From: Leptospira neocaledonica
GTDB lineage: Bacteria > Spirochaetota > Leptospiria > Leptospirales > Leptospiraceae
Length of the DNA: 64,000 nt
Assembly: GCF_002812205.1 (NCBI RefSeq)
Contig: NZ_NPEA01000001.1
Location: forward strand, 372,001 to 436,000
Reading direction: 5' to 3'
Below the pieces are notes generated by a model. That model saw only the letters and a list, made by a program, of their open reading frames with translations. It was not told where the DNA came from and searched no databases. The first letter of the stretch is position 1; each line of letters opens with the position of its first letter. The translations under genes were made by a program, and so were the position numbers. Of this stretch, positions 39,232-48,241 are shown piece by piece.

Positions 39232-41094
39232 CTATTCTTTAGAAGCAAGCTCTTCCCATTCAGTGACCTTCTTCTGTAACTCATCTTGGAGTTGGGTTAA
39301 ACGTTCTCCAGATTTTCGAGAAAGGTCCGGATCGGGGGATTGTAGGTTTTGGACTAACTCCTTCTCTTCTGTTTCCAAAGAAAGGATCTCCTTTTCCAAA
39401 ATTTCCAGTTTTCTTTTATCTTGGTAGCTTAGGCCCTTCTTCTTATTCTCCACTTGTTTTTCAGTAGGCTTAGGAATATTGGACTTAGTTTCTTTTTCCT
39501 CGTATTCTCGATACTCCAGATATTCGGAATAGTTACCCGGAAACCTATCTATCTTACCTTCTCCTTTGAAGATGAATAGATAATCAGTGACACGGTCCAT
39601 GAAATAACGATCGTGAGAAACTACAAGCACCACTCCTGGAAAATCATCCAGGAATTCCTCGAGTACTGAAAGTGTGGGAATATCCAAATCATTCGTAGGC
39701 TCATCCAAAACTAAAAAGTTCGGATTTCTCATGAGAAGTAGAATGAGATAAAGTCTTTTCTTTTCACCGCCGGAAAGTCTTTCTATTTTGGTTTGTTGCA
39801 ATTGAGGAGGAAACAAAAACCTTTCCAAAAATTGAGAGGCTGTCCAAGAAGTTCCGTCATTCATCTTGATCGTTGGTGCGATCTCTTCTTTTACATATTC
39901 TAATACTTTTTTAGAACCGGGGAGTTCTTTTCCTAGCTGATCAAAATATCCGAAACTTGTATTCAAGCCTGCAGCAACATCTCCGGAGTCGGTTTTTTCT
40001 CTTCCTGTGATGAGATTCAGAAGTGTGGTCTTGCCTGCACCGTTAGGTCCTACAATTCCGATCCTCTCCCTACTCTTAAAAACGTAAGAAAATCCTGAGA
40101 TCAATTCCATCTTCGGATAAGATTTTTTAATATTCTTTAATTCTAATATTTTACCGCCGAGCCTTCTTCCGGAAACCGAAATGTCTAAGACTATATCTTT
40201 GCCTGCTTTTTTTCTCTCCAGGACTTCGATCACTCGGTCCGTTCTTGCTTTTTGTTTGGTCCCTCTGGCCTTAGGTTGGCGTTTAAGCCATTCCAGTTCC
40301 GTTCTTAGAAAGGATTTTCGTTTTGCTTCTTCCTTTTCTTCGATCACCTGCATCTCTACTTTTTTTTCCAGATACAAATCGTAATTTCCCGGATAGATCC
40401 TGAAATTTCCTCGATCTATTTCTAAGATACGGTTTGCAATTTCTTCTAAAAAATATCTATCGTGAGTAACGAGTAGAACTGCTTTGTCCGTACTTTTTAG
40501 GAATTCTTGGAGCCAAAGGATTGCGTCTATATCCAAGTGGTTGGTAGGCTCGTCCAATACCAAAAAATTGGATTCGTCCGTTAAAGCTTGAGCAAGAGAT
40601 ACTTTTTTGGCCATTCCTCCTGAGAGTTCTCCCATTTTACGGGAAAGGTCAGGTATATTCAGTTCTCTTAATATATTTTTGAGTTTGGATTCCAGCTCCC
40701 ATGCCTGTTTGGAATCCATCTCCTCCATGGCGAGATGGTATTCTTTTTCGGTTTCTTCTCCGCCTTTTTCCAATTCGATACATGCTTTTTCGTATCTTCT
40801 AACAGTATCTAAAAGTATACCTGAACCGGAAAGTATATGCTCCAATACGGTTTTGTCCGGATCGAATTCGGGGAATTGGGATAAAAATGAAATTTTGAGT
40901 TCTCTATTTCGGACAACTTTACCGGTGTCCGGTTCTTCCATTCCGAGTAAGATCCTAAGTAGGGTGGATTTACCGGATCCGTTGATCCCGAGTAATCCTG
41001 TTTTTTCTCCTTCATCTATACCAAAGCTTAGGTTTTGGAAGAGTTGTTTTTCGCCGATAGATTTACCGACCTTATCTATGGAGATTAGATTCAT
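39232..41094 (-). CDS. uup: ABC-F family ATPase, Uup-like
   Basis: 620 residues from ATG 41094; a GTG directly before it would crowd the GGAAG ribosome site. Two ABC domains: Walker A GINGSGKSTLLR and GPNGAGKTTLLN, signatures LSGGMAKKVSLAQAL and LSGGEKKRLYLILLL, Walker B NFLVLDEPTNHLD and NFLVLDEPTNDLD. The interdomain linker is about 85 residues. A C-terminal coiled coil (QDKRKLEILEKEILSLETEE onward, about 555-620) is the mark of Uup rather than EttA. There are no membrane spans; ABC-F proteins of this type act on ribosomes or branched DNA. Confidence 0.88.
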   Translation of the reverse strand: MNLISIDKVGKSIGEKQLFQNLSFGIDEGEKTGLLGINGSGKSTLLRILLGMEEPDTGKVVRNRELKISFLSQFPEFDPDKTVLEHILSGSGILLDTVRRYEKACIELEKGGEETEKEYHLAMEEMDSKQAWELESKLKNILRELNIPDLSRKMGELSGGMAKKVSLAQALTDESNFLVLDEPTNHLDIDAILWLQEFLKSTDKAVLLVTHDRYFLEEIANRILEIDRGNFRIYPGNYDLYLEKKVEMQVIEEKEEAKRKSFLRTELEWLKRQPKARGTKQKARTDRVIEVLERKKAGKDIVLDISVSGRRLGGKILELKNIKKSYPKMELISGFSYVFKSRERIGIVGPNGAGKTTLLNLITGREKTDSGDVAAGLNTSFGYFDQLGKELPGSKKVLEYVKEEIAPTIKMNDGTSWTASQFLERFLFPPQLQQTKIERLSGGEKKRLYLILLLMRNPNFLVLDEPTNDLDIPTLSVLEEFLDDFPGVVLVVSHDRYFMDRVTDYLFIFKGEGKIDRFPGNYSEYLEYREYEEKETKSNIPKPTEKQVENKKKGLSYQDKRKLEILEKEILSLETEEKELVQNLQSPDPDLSRKSGERLTQLQDELQKKVTEWEELASKE

Positions 41095-41142
41095 CACTTC
41101 CAGCCTTTTTGAAACCAGATGAGAAGCAATTCTTTTAAGAAT

Positions 41143-43374
41143 CTATTTAGGAATCGGAAGTTCTATTTTGTATCTGGTTCCTATATCTACTGTTTCAAGT
41201 CCCCATTTTGCTTTAAGTTTATCCAATAACATTCCCACCAATTGTAATCCCAAACCTTCCGAATTTCTGACGTCCACGGTTTTAGGAAGTCCTACCCCAT
41301 TATCTCCAATGGAAATCGAAAGTCCGTTGTCAGTTTTAGAAATAGAGATGAATATCTCTCCTTTTTGGTCCACGGGGAATGCATACTTTAAGGAATTTGA
41401 AACTAGTTCGTTAAACACCAATGCAAGCGGGATCGCAAAATCCAGATTAAGACGTATGTCTTGGGATTCTATAGAATAACCTACTCTTTTATTCGCCCCA
41501 AAAGATTGTACAAGTGCGACGAGTAGATTATTTAAGTATTCGGTAAAGTCTGCATCCGCAATCGTATCGTTTTGGTAAAGCTCCTTGTGAACCAGAGCCA
41601 TGGATTGGATCCTTCTTTCACATTCTTTCAGAATAGAAACTAGTTTTGGATCATCCGTAAAATCGGTCTGCAAACTCAATAGACTGGAAACCACTTGAAG
41701 ATTATTTTTGACCCTATGATGGATCTCCTTCAACATCACTTCTTTTTCGTCCAAAGATTTTCTTAAAGTTTCTTCGTATTGATATCTGTCGGTAACATCT
41801 CTGATGATCTGAGTGGCACCTATCATATTATGGCTTTCATCTCGGATAGAACTGTAATTGATCTCAAGCACTATGGAGTCCTTGACAAGGCCGGAAATTT
41901 TTCTCTCCATCCTGAAAACTTCTCCAGTTAAAGCCCTACTCCAATTTCTAATAATTCTTTCTCTTTCTTCCGGATTGTCTATTGCAATGTCCCAGATTCG
42001 TTGGCCTACTGTGATTCTCTTTCCGTATAATTTCCAGACCATAAGTTCAAATGCGGTATTACAAGAGATCACTCTTAGGTCCATATCCACCGCACAAATT
42101 GAATCCTTAACACCTTCTATGATTGCTTGGAGTCTATCGTTTGTTTGTAATATCTTTTTTCTGAGTTCGCTTAATTCGTGTTCTGCCTTCTTTCTTTCAG
42201 TGATGTCTCTGACAATCACCTGCATTAATTTTTGGCCTCTTTGTTCGAATGCGACGCCGGAAACTTCTACTGCGATCTCTGTTCCGTCCTTTCGGATAAA
42301 TTTTTCCTCGATCGGTTCCAAAGGTTCCGATTTGAGCATTGCCTTTAGAACTCTTTCTGCTACGAGTTGCCTGGAATCAGGATGTACAAATTCTATGATG
42401 GGTTTTCCTTCTACCTCTTCTACGGTTTCGTAACCCAACATCTTGAGTCCTGTTTGGTTGATATAAATTACGTTTCCGTCTGCATGTAGACCGATTGCGT
42501 CAGGGGAAACTTCCACCAGTTTTCTGTATTTTTCCTCGCTTGCGAGTAGAGCAGTTTCCCAAACTGTTCTAAGAGTCACGTCCTTTAGAAATATTACGAC
42601 TTCTTTAATTGCACCTTCTTTGGATAAGGGAGCAAAGGAAACTTCTAATTCCGAATTGGGTTGCACAGGAAATAACTTGGAAAAATGCCATTTGACCTTT
42701 GCTCCTGAAAATGCCTTATTTAACTGAGCTTGAAAAATTTCTCTATGCGTTTCGGAAATCAAAGAGAGAACCTTTGAATCCGAAACCAATTCTATCCCGA
42801 ACTGCCTTCTAACTTCGGATCTTCCGGAAGAGTTCACATATTGTATTTTCCCGGCTTGGTTTACACGGATCACCCATTCTTCGGTGCTATCCAAAAGTAT
42901 ATTCGTATAAGAAAGCTGGTCTTGTAGGATTATTTCACTTTTTCTTAATGGAGTTAGGTCCTGGATGGATCCGTAGATTTGGGTGACTCTTTTTTTAATC
43001 GGATCCCAGATAGGATGAGCATGGTCTCTTAACCAACGGATCTGTCCGTCCGGGCCATACACTCTATATTCGTCCGCTCGAGAGGCACCGGACAATAAAG
43101 ATCTTACCCTTTGTCTGATCAGGTCCAGATCGTCTTGGTGAAAATATTTAGAATCTGCAGCAGCCCAAGGGCTATTCAGGTCATCGATGCCGATCCCGCA
43201 GAATTTTAAAAATCCTTCGTTGGCCCAACTTAATATTAGATTTCCATTATCTAATACATCTACTCGGTAAAGATAATCATTAAATACCTCGGGCGCAAGA
43301 GAGCGGATCTCTTTTTCTATCTTTTTTCGAAGATTCCGATTTTGAAACCATTTTAGAAGTTTGGCAAAAGCCAT
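41143..43374 (-). CDS. Multi-PAS HisKA_2 sensor kinase
   Basis: 743 residues, soluble. Four PAS/PAC units at about 30-155, 160-280, 285-405 and 410-530 (for example LILSWANEGFLKFCGIG, VEVSPDAIGLHADGNVIYIN, IEGVKDSICAVDMDLRVI). The kinase core is of the HWE/HisKA_2 type: MLKEIHHRVKNNLQVVSSLL with His near 549, and an ATPase with NELVSNSLKYAFP and IGDNGVGLP. Closest in layout to the kinases at 25054 and 44861. No response regulator is adjacent; the same-strand neighbour upstream is a lipoprotein hydrolase. The signal sensed is unknown. Confidence 0.9.
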   Translation of the reverse strand: MAFAKLLKWFQNRNLRKKIEKEIRSLAPEVFNDYLYRVDVLDNGNLILSWANEGFLKFCGIGIDDLNSPWAAADSKYFHQDDLDLIRQRVRSLLSGASRADEYRVYGPDGQIRWLRDHAHPIWDPIKKRVTQIYGSIQDLTPLRKSEIILQDQLSYTNILLDSTEEWVIRVNQAGKIQYVNSSGRSEVRRQFGIELVSDSKVLSLISETHREIFQAQLNKAFSGAKVKWHFSKLFPVQPNSELEVSFAPLSKEGAIKEVVIFLKDVTLRTVWETALLASEEKYRKLVEVSPDAIGLHADGNVIYINQTGLKMLGYETVEEVEGKPIIEFVHPDSRQLVAERVLKAMLKSEPLEPIEEKFIRKDGTEIAVEVSGVAFEQRGQKLMQVIVRDITERKKAEHELSELRKKILQTNDRLQAIIEGVKDSICAVDMDLRVISCNTAFELMVWKLYGKRITVGQRIWDIAIDNPEERERIIRNWSRALTGEVFRMERKISGLVKDSIVLEINYSSIRDESHNMIGATQIIRDVTDRYQYEETLRKSLDEKEVMLKEIHHRVKNNLQVVSSLLSLQTDFTDDPKLVSILKECERRIQSMALVHKELYQNDTIADADFTEYLNNLLVALVQSFGANKRVGYSIESQDIRLNLDFAIPLALVFNELVSNSLKYAFPVDQKGEIFISISKTDNGLSISIGDNGVGLPKTVDVRNSEGLGLQLVGMLLDKLKAKWGLETVDIGTRYKIELPIPK

Positions 43375-43417
43375 CGCAACTCCGAAAAACTCCTAAGAAA
43401 ACGAGGTTTTCCGGAGC

Positions 43418-44329
43418 TTATTTCACTAAAAATTCTTTGTAAGTATTCGCTACTTCTTCAGGTCTTTCTAACATGGGAACATGACCCATATCTTTTAGGA
43501 TTATTTTTTTAGACCCCTTAATGCCCTTTTCCAAAACTCCAGCACCGGAGACACTCAATACTCTATCCGTATCACCCCAGAGGATCAAAGTTCGAGCTGT
43601 AATCTTATTCATATTTTCCTGCAAAGGAAAACCAGTAGATCTAATCTGTTTGAATATATATTTATTAAACTCGGAATTTTTAATCGCCTTCTCCGCAAAA
43701 TAAGAAGCTAAAAAGGAAGGAATTGGAGGAGGTGTTACAAATATGAATTTCATCAAATCTTGAAATTCTTCTGCGTTAGTCGCAACTAAGTTGTTTTTTC
43801 CCTTCTCCAGGTTTTTAGATAGCTCACTTTTTTCGGGGCTGTTCACTCCGGATGGCGCGAATAATCCTAGAGATAAAATCTTTTGCGGATACGTTGCAGC
43901 ATATACTCCTGAGATCGCTCCTCCCATGGAGTTTCCAACTATATGGAATTTTTCCCAACCCAACTTGGTAACGAACTCGTCTAGTCGTTTTACTTGCTGG
44001 GCAATATTATAATCCTGATCTGCGATTCTATCATTCTCTCCGAAACCGGGAAGGTCGACTGCTACAACTGTATATGTAGGAGTGAGCCATTTCGAGAATC
44101 TAGTCCAATTATCTTTGTCTCCCCCGAATCCATGGACCATCAGGATTTTTTCGCTACCTTCTCCACCCTCTAAATACACCCAGTTCCAAGGTTCTATCTT
44201 GGTTTGTTTTTTTTCGAGGCCTGCTTTCCATCTTTCATAACCGATTCCTGTTTTGACGAGGGTCTCGGAACAATAGGTCAGCCCGAATAAAATAAGAAGA
44301 AGGTAGATTGGGAAAAATTTGCGTTTCAT
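43418..44329 (-). CDS. Lipoprotein alpha/beta hydrolase
   Basis: 303 residues. Signal with lipobox LFGLTYC, Cys20. Alpha/beta fold: ILMVHGFGGDKDNW (oxyanion HGFGG), nucleophile elbow IVGNSMGGAISGVYAA, Asp in LILWGDTDRVLS and His in KDMGHVPMLERPEEV, a complete triad. It most resembles meta-cleavage hydrolases and membrane-anchored lipases of the same fold. Probably anchored on the outer face of a membrane. Substrate unknown. It follows the cNMP-binding gene by eight bases, so both may be co-transcribed. Confidence 0.87.
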   Translation of the reverse strand: MKRKFFPIYLLLILFGLTYCSETLVKTGIGYERWKAGLEKKQTKIEPWNWVYLEGGEGSEKILMVHGFGGDKDNWTRFSKWLTPTYTVVAVDLPGFGENDRIADQDYNIAQQVKRLDEFVTKLGWEKFHIVGNSMGGAISGVYAATYPQKILSLGLFAPSGVNSPEKSELSKNLEKGKNNLVATNAEEFQDLMKFIFVTPPPIPSFLASYFAEKAIKNSEFNKYIFKQIRSTGFPLQENMNKITARTLILWGDTDRVLSVSGAGVLEKGIKGSKKIILKDMGHVPMLERPEEVANTYKEFLVK

Positions 44330-44337
44330 AGTTTAAA

Positions 44338-44811
44338 TCACGAATAACGTTTCTTCAATTCTCTGGCATAGGCCAAATCATGAGTAAGAAGTCTCATTCT
44401 TTTTACCAAATAAGTGGTGATACCTTTATAAAATTTCAGAGCAAGTTCTTTGTCGGAATCCAGAATATGTTGCAGATGATCGAAAGGAATTTCCAAAAGT
44501 TCGCAACGTTCCATTGCTTCGACAGTTCCGGCTCGTTTTCCCTGATCTAAAAAAGGGAATTCTCCGAAATGGTCTCCGGTAGCGATCGTAGTCACGCTCA
44601 CATCGTCCCCTTTTTCGGTGGAGGTTAGAATTTTCAGAGTCCCGTACATTACCACATAGAACGCTTTTGCTTCGTTCCCTTCTTGGTAAACCGCCTCTCC
44701 TTGTTCAAGCACCTTGTATTTGGTCTTCTCAGCTATTTTAGCCAATTCATCCATCGAGAAACTAGAAAATAAATAAATCTGGTGTAGGATTTCTTCTGTA
44801 GTGTGTTGCAT
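44338..44811 (-). CDS. Single-domain cyclic-nucleotide-binding protein
   Basis: 157 residues, one cNMP-binding beta-roll and no DNA-binding domain. The phosphate-binding cassette reads FGEFPFLDQGKRAGTVEA, keeping the Glu and Arg that hold the cyclic phosphate and ribose. Helices flank the roll (EEILHQIYLFSSFSMDELAK before; LKFYKGITTYLVKRMRLLTH after). A ligand-dependent adaptor is likely. The only nucleotide cyclase seen here is at 29947-32595. Ribosome site AAGGA. It lies between a PAS kinase and a hydrolase gene in the same orientation. Confidence 0.9.
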   Translation of the reverse strand: MQHTTEEILHQIYLFSSFSMDELAKIAEKTKYKVLEQGEAVYQEGNEAKAFYVVMYGTLKILTSTEKGDDVSVTTIATGDHFGEFPFLDQGKRAGTVEAMERCELLEIPFDHLQHILDSDKELALKFYKGITTYLVKRMRLLTHDLAYARELKKRYS

Positions 44812-44860
44812 GTGTTCCTTACCAAAGACCGAGTATTGAGGCTAGAAAAAAACCATCAAG

Positions 44861-46525
44861 CTACTTTCCTGGATTTCGGCCCGGAATTCTAAGTCGAAAA
44901 ACAACTCCGTTTTCCGAAGTAAATTCGGAGTTTCCCTTGAGCTGCCTGGACAAGATCTCTATCAGCTGGATGCCTATGGTTCCGGAGCCAGTATGATTTT
45001 CTTTTTTAAATCCAATCCCATCGTCCGAATATGAGAAAACGATATTCTGTTCTTCTCTAAAGATCCGGATTTGAATTTTTCCGGAACGATCTCCCGGAAA
45101 CGCGTATTTTAAGGAGTTGGTTAGAAGTTCATTTAAAATCAGTCCCAGCGGAATTGCTTTTTCAATGCTTACTTCCAAGGAACTTAGGTCCAATTGGAGC
45201 AGGACACGAGGAAGTCCTCCATAGGCTCGGATCAGATTAGAAGAAACTGTGGTAAAATAATTTTCTAAGTCTACTGCCGCGAAATTTTCGGATCTGTATA
45301 ATTCGGCATGAACGAATCCCATAGATTTGACCCTGTTCTCACATTCTTTCAGGATCCGTTTTAAGTTCGGGTCTTCCGTATTTTCATACTGTAAGCCTAG
45401 AAGACTAGAAATCACCTGTAGATTATTTTTAACTCTATGATGAATCTCTTGGAGCATAGACTCTTTTTCTCTCAAAGATTTTTCCAAGGTTCGGGTCATA
45501 GAATTTCTTTCGGTTACATCTCTTACAATGCCCATATAACGAAACTCATCAATCCGGGCAGCATTTACTTCTGCTTCTATAATTTTACCGGATTTACTTA
45601 TGAATCTCCGGTTTAAGATTACAGGTTTACTTATCTCTAATGTAGGAATTCTAATCAAAGAATCGGCAAAACTTTCTTTGTCTAAAATATCCTCTAAAGT
45701 GAATGTTTGAAGTTCTTCTTTAGAATATTCCAATAGCTCGGCCATTCTTCTGTTTGCTTCGAAAATTTTAGTTTCAAAATTTGTAATGATGATGGAATCA
45801 GAGGCGCTTTCCACTAAGGAACGGTATTTTCTTTCACTTTCTTCTAATAAAGAAATCGCTTTTACTCTCGCTGTGACATCGTATAAAATGGAGAATAATA
45901 CCCTTTTCCCTCCGAACTGCAATGGCCCGCTATATACCTCCATATCACGGAGTTCTCCACTTTTTAATTTATGCCTGAAACGAAAATATTGCCTGGCTTC
46001 AAATGCCGCCAATCTCATCTCTTCGAAAATTTGCTCTTTCGTGAGAGTATTGATATCAGTAACTTTCATCCGAAGAAGTTCTTCTTGGCTGTATCCGTAA
46101 AATTGGCTAGCCGCCTGATTTGCGTATAAAATATCTCCCGAGTCAGGATCTAAGATCCATTTGATTGCCTGATTCGTCTCAAAAATTTGGCGGAATGGTC
46201 TGTCGCTAGATAGAAATTCCTTCCAAAAAGAGTTTTCAATGAGAGAAGCAGAATCTTCTTCCATCGGTTCCATCTTGATCCAAAACATTCCATGAGTGAG
46301 AGACCAACTCGCTAGAAGTCCTGTGTTCCCTGGAAAAGAGATGGGACTTTTTCCGGGCTGCCAAGATAAAACCGCGCTTCCCTTCTCCCCTTGGATCTTC
46401 TCAGTTCCATGTAAAAAATAGGAGAGAGGATTTTGTCTCCAGGACTCCAAGGGAAGATTGGTCTCAATGATCAATCCGGAAGGATCCAGTAGAATACACC
46501 AATATGGAAAGAAGGAGGAATTCAT
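44861..46525 (-). CDS. PAS-PAS HisKA_2 sensor kinase
   Basis: 554 residues, soluble. 1-105: N-terminal region without clear family (FFPYWCILLDPSGLIIETN, PAS-like). PAS units at about 110-225 (AIKWILDPDSGDILYANQAA) and 230-345 (VESASDSIIITNFETKIFEA). The kinase core has MLQEIHHRVKNNLQVISSLL, His near 361, and an ATPase with LNELLTNSLKYAFP and YSDDGIGFK. Divergent from the DUF445 gene. An imperfect CCGAC/GTCGG inverted pair lies in the gap at 46594-46616. Confidence 0.9.
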   Translation of the reverse strand: MNSSFFPYWCILLDPSGLIIETNLPLESWRQNPLSYFLHGTEKIQGEKGSAVLSWQPGKSPISFPGNTGLLASWSLTHGMFWIKMEPMEEDSASLIENSFWKEFLSSDRPFRQIFETNQAIKWILDPDSGDILYANQAASQFYGYSQEELLRMKVTDINTLTKEQIFEEMRLAAFEARQYFRFRHKLKSGELRDMEVYSGPLQFGGKRVLFSILYDVTARVKAISLLEESERKYRSLVESASDSIIITNFETKIFEANRRMAELLEYSKEELQTFTLEDILDKESFADSLIRIPTLEISKPVILNRRFISKSGKIIEAEVNAARIDEFRYMGIVRDVTERNSMTRTLEKSLREKESMLQEIHHRVKNNLQVISSLLGLQYENTEDPNLKRILKECENRVKSMGFVHAELYRSENFAAVDLENYFTTVSSNLIRAYGGLPRVLLQLDLSSLEVSIEKAIPLGLILNELLTNSLKYAFPGDRSGKIQIRIFREEQNIVFSYSDDGIGFKKENHTGSGTIGIQLIEILSRQLKGNSEFTSENGVVFRLRIPGRNPGK

Positions 46526-46700
46526 ATTTCAAAACTTGGGAGGACCATTCCTTAGGTATTATCCGACTCTGAAAAATCTTTTTTCAAAACCATCCGACAA
46601 GATCCGAAAAAGTCGGGAAAAATAACTTGCAGTGCGTTGGGTCGAAAAGGACTTTGCAATAGAACCGAATAGTATAGCGCACGCTACAGGAATTGAAAAT

Positions 46701-47930
46701 ATGGATCTGTCCTTCCTCAGTCAAAACAAAGAATTAATCGGGATCATAATGATGCCCTTTACCTACGGATTCGTGGGTTGGTTTACCAACGTGGTGGCCT
46801 TAAAAATGACATTTTATCCACTGGAATTCGTAGGAATTCCGCCTTATTTAGGATGGCAAGGGATTGTTCCGAAGAAGGCCCAGAAATTGGCTCTCAAATC
46901 GGTGAATATTATGACCGAGAGACTGATCAAAGTAGAGGACTTTTTCTCAAAAGTGGATCCGGATCAATTAGAGACCGAATTCCAACCTGTTCTGAATGAT
47001 TTAATCCCTTCTGCAACTCATGAAATCGTTCATCATATCAATCCAATCTTAAGAAAACATTTAGAGAACGGACATGGAGAAGAGATCGTAAGAGCAGTAC
47101 AAGAAAAATGTGCTCATACTGTGAAAAACATCATGGTCCAGGTAAAGGAAAACGTATCCTCCGTTTTCAATTTCAGATCGTTAGTACTTAGAAAACTTAC
47201 GGGACCGAATGTAGAAAGGATCGTAAACATTTTCGAAGAAGTAGGTTCTAAAGAATTTAAATTTATAGAACATTGCGGTTGGGCACTTGGAGGAGCACTC
47301 GGAATCGCACAAGCGGTCCTTTGGAATTATCTTCCTATTTGGTGGACTCTTCCTATCCAAGGAGTGATCGTAGGTTATATCACGAACTGGGTGGCACTCA
47401 CCATGATCTTCCGTCCTCTTTACGAAAAAAGAGTGGGACCAATCAAATACAGAGGTTTATTCATCGCGAGACAAGAAGAAGTGTCTAAAAAATATTCGAA
47501 CGTATTTGCAACCCAAGTCCTTACAGCAAGAAACGTATTAGAAGAGATCTTATACAAAAGAGCCGCAAGAACTCTCGTAGAAACCATCCAAGCAGAAACA
47601 GAATCCGCTGCGAGTAGACTTAATTTATCCGGACAACTGGATACGGAGAATAATGGAGAAGATTCGGATTTCGAGAATACCAAAAAAGAAGTGATCCGAA
47701 AAGTAAGCGATTCCTTGGCAGGAAGTTCCACCAAATTAGAAACTTATATGGGAAGAGCGATGAGCATAGAAAATAATATGTTCAAACGAATGAAAGATCT
47801 TCCCCCTGAAGAATTCGAACCGATTTTAAGATCCGCTTTCCAAGAAGATGAATACGTTCTCATACTGATCGGTTCCGTTCTTGGAGCAATCGTAGGTCTT
47901 GTGCAAGGGATCTACATGATCGCGGTGTAA
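46701..47930 (+). CDS. DUF445 membrane protein with internal duplication
   Basis: 409 residues from ATG 46701, which has AGGAATT upstream; an in-frame GTG at 46632 adds a non-hydrophobic lead and is not preferred. DUF445 family (YheB type). The membrane-and-loop unit at the N-terminus (GFVGWFTNVVALKMTFYP, then GIPPYLGWQGIVPKKA) is repeated in the middle (VIVGYITNWVALTMIFRPLY, then GPIKYRGLFIARQ). A helical region of about 150 residues follows each. It ends in a membrane helix (LIGSVLGAIVGLVQGIYMIA). Function unknown; in some bacteria relatives affect envelope or spore properties. Followed one base later by a small gene. Confidence 0.85.
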   Translation: MDLSFLSQNKELIGIIMMPFTYGFVGWFTNVVALKMTFYPLEFVGIPPYLGWQGIVPKKAQKLALKSVNIMTERLIKVEDFFSKVDPDQLETEFQPVLNDLIPSATHEIVHHINPILRKHLENGHGEEIVRAVQEKCAHTVKNIMVQVKENVSSVFNFRSLVLRKLTGPNVERIVNIFEEVGSKEFKFIEHCGWALGGALGIAQAVLWNYLPIWWTLPIQGVIVGYITNWVALTMIFRPLYEKRVGPIKYRGLFIARQEEVSKKYSNVFATQVLTARNVLEEILYKRAARTLVETIQAETESAASRLNLSGQLDTENNGEDSDFENTKKEVIRKVSDSLAGSSTKLETYMGRAMSIENNMFKRMKDLPPEEFEPILRSAFQEDEYVLILIGSVLGAIVGLVQGIYMIAV

Positions 47931-47931
47931 T

Positions 47932-48231
47932 ATGAATTTGATCAAAGTTGACGGATCCGATCCTGAATCTTTCCTCCGGAAATTGACCAAAGCAATCTCC
48001 GGAGGACATTTGGGTGCAATCACCAAATTCGATCTGAAAGAAGATGATTTTTGTATCCGATTTTCAGGACTCGGAGAATCCAAGATATGGTTCAAACTCC
48101 AGAGAGAAGGAGAAGGATTTTCCGCAGTCAAAAAAAGGGAAAAGATTGCTTTACTTCATATCGCATTACGATCAGAAATGGAAAAAAATTTGCAGGATAT
48201 TCTGATCCGACTAGGAGCAGAAGTTTCTTAA
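47932..48231 (+). CDS. Small hypothetical protein, 99 residues
   Basis: Not recognised. It is cytoplasmic and alpha/beta in look (FLRKLTKAISGGHLGAITKF, FCIRFSGLGESKIWFKLQR, IALLHIALRSEMEKNLQDIL). It starts one base after the DUF445 stop and ends ten bases before the next hydrolase gene, with a full ORF and codon use like its neighbours, so it is taken as real. A partner of the DUF445 protein is inferred only from position. Confidence 0.65.
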   Translation: MNLIKVDGSDPESFLRKLTKAISGGHLGAITKFDLKEDDFCIRFSGLGESKIWFKLQREGEGFSAVKKREKIALLHIALRSEMEKNLQDILIRLGAEVS

Positions 48232-48241
48232 ACATTTCAGA

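Noticed and set aside
46594..46616. CCGAC / GTCGG inverted pair between divergent genes as an operator
   Set aside because: Five-base arms with a 13-base spacer are too weak to claim.
46830..46840. GTAGGAATTCC inside the DUF445 gene as another palindromic repeat copy
   Set aside because: It encodes VGIPP within a family-conserved stretch, and the palindrome does not extend beyond GGAATTCC; ordinary coding explains it.
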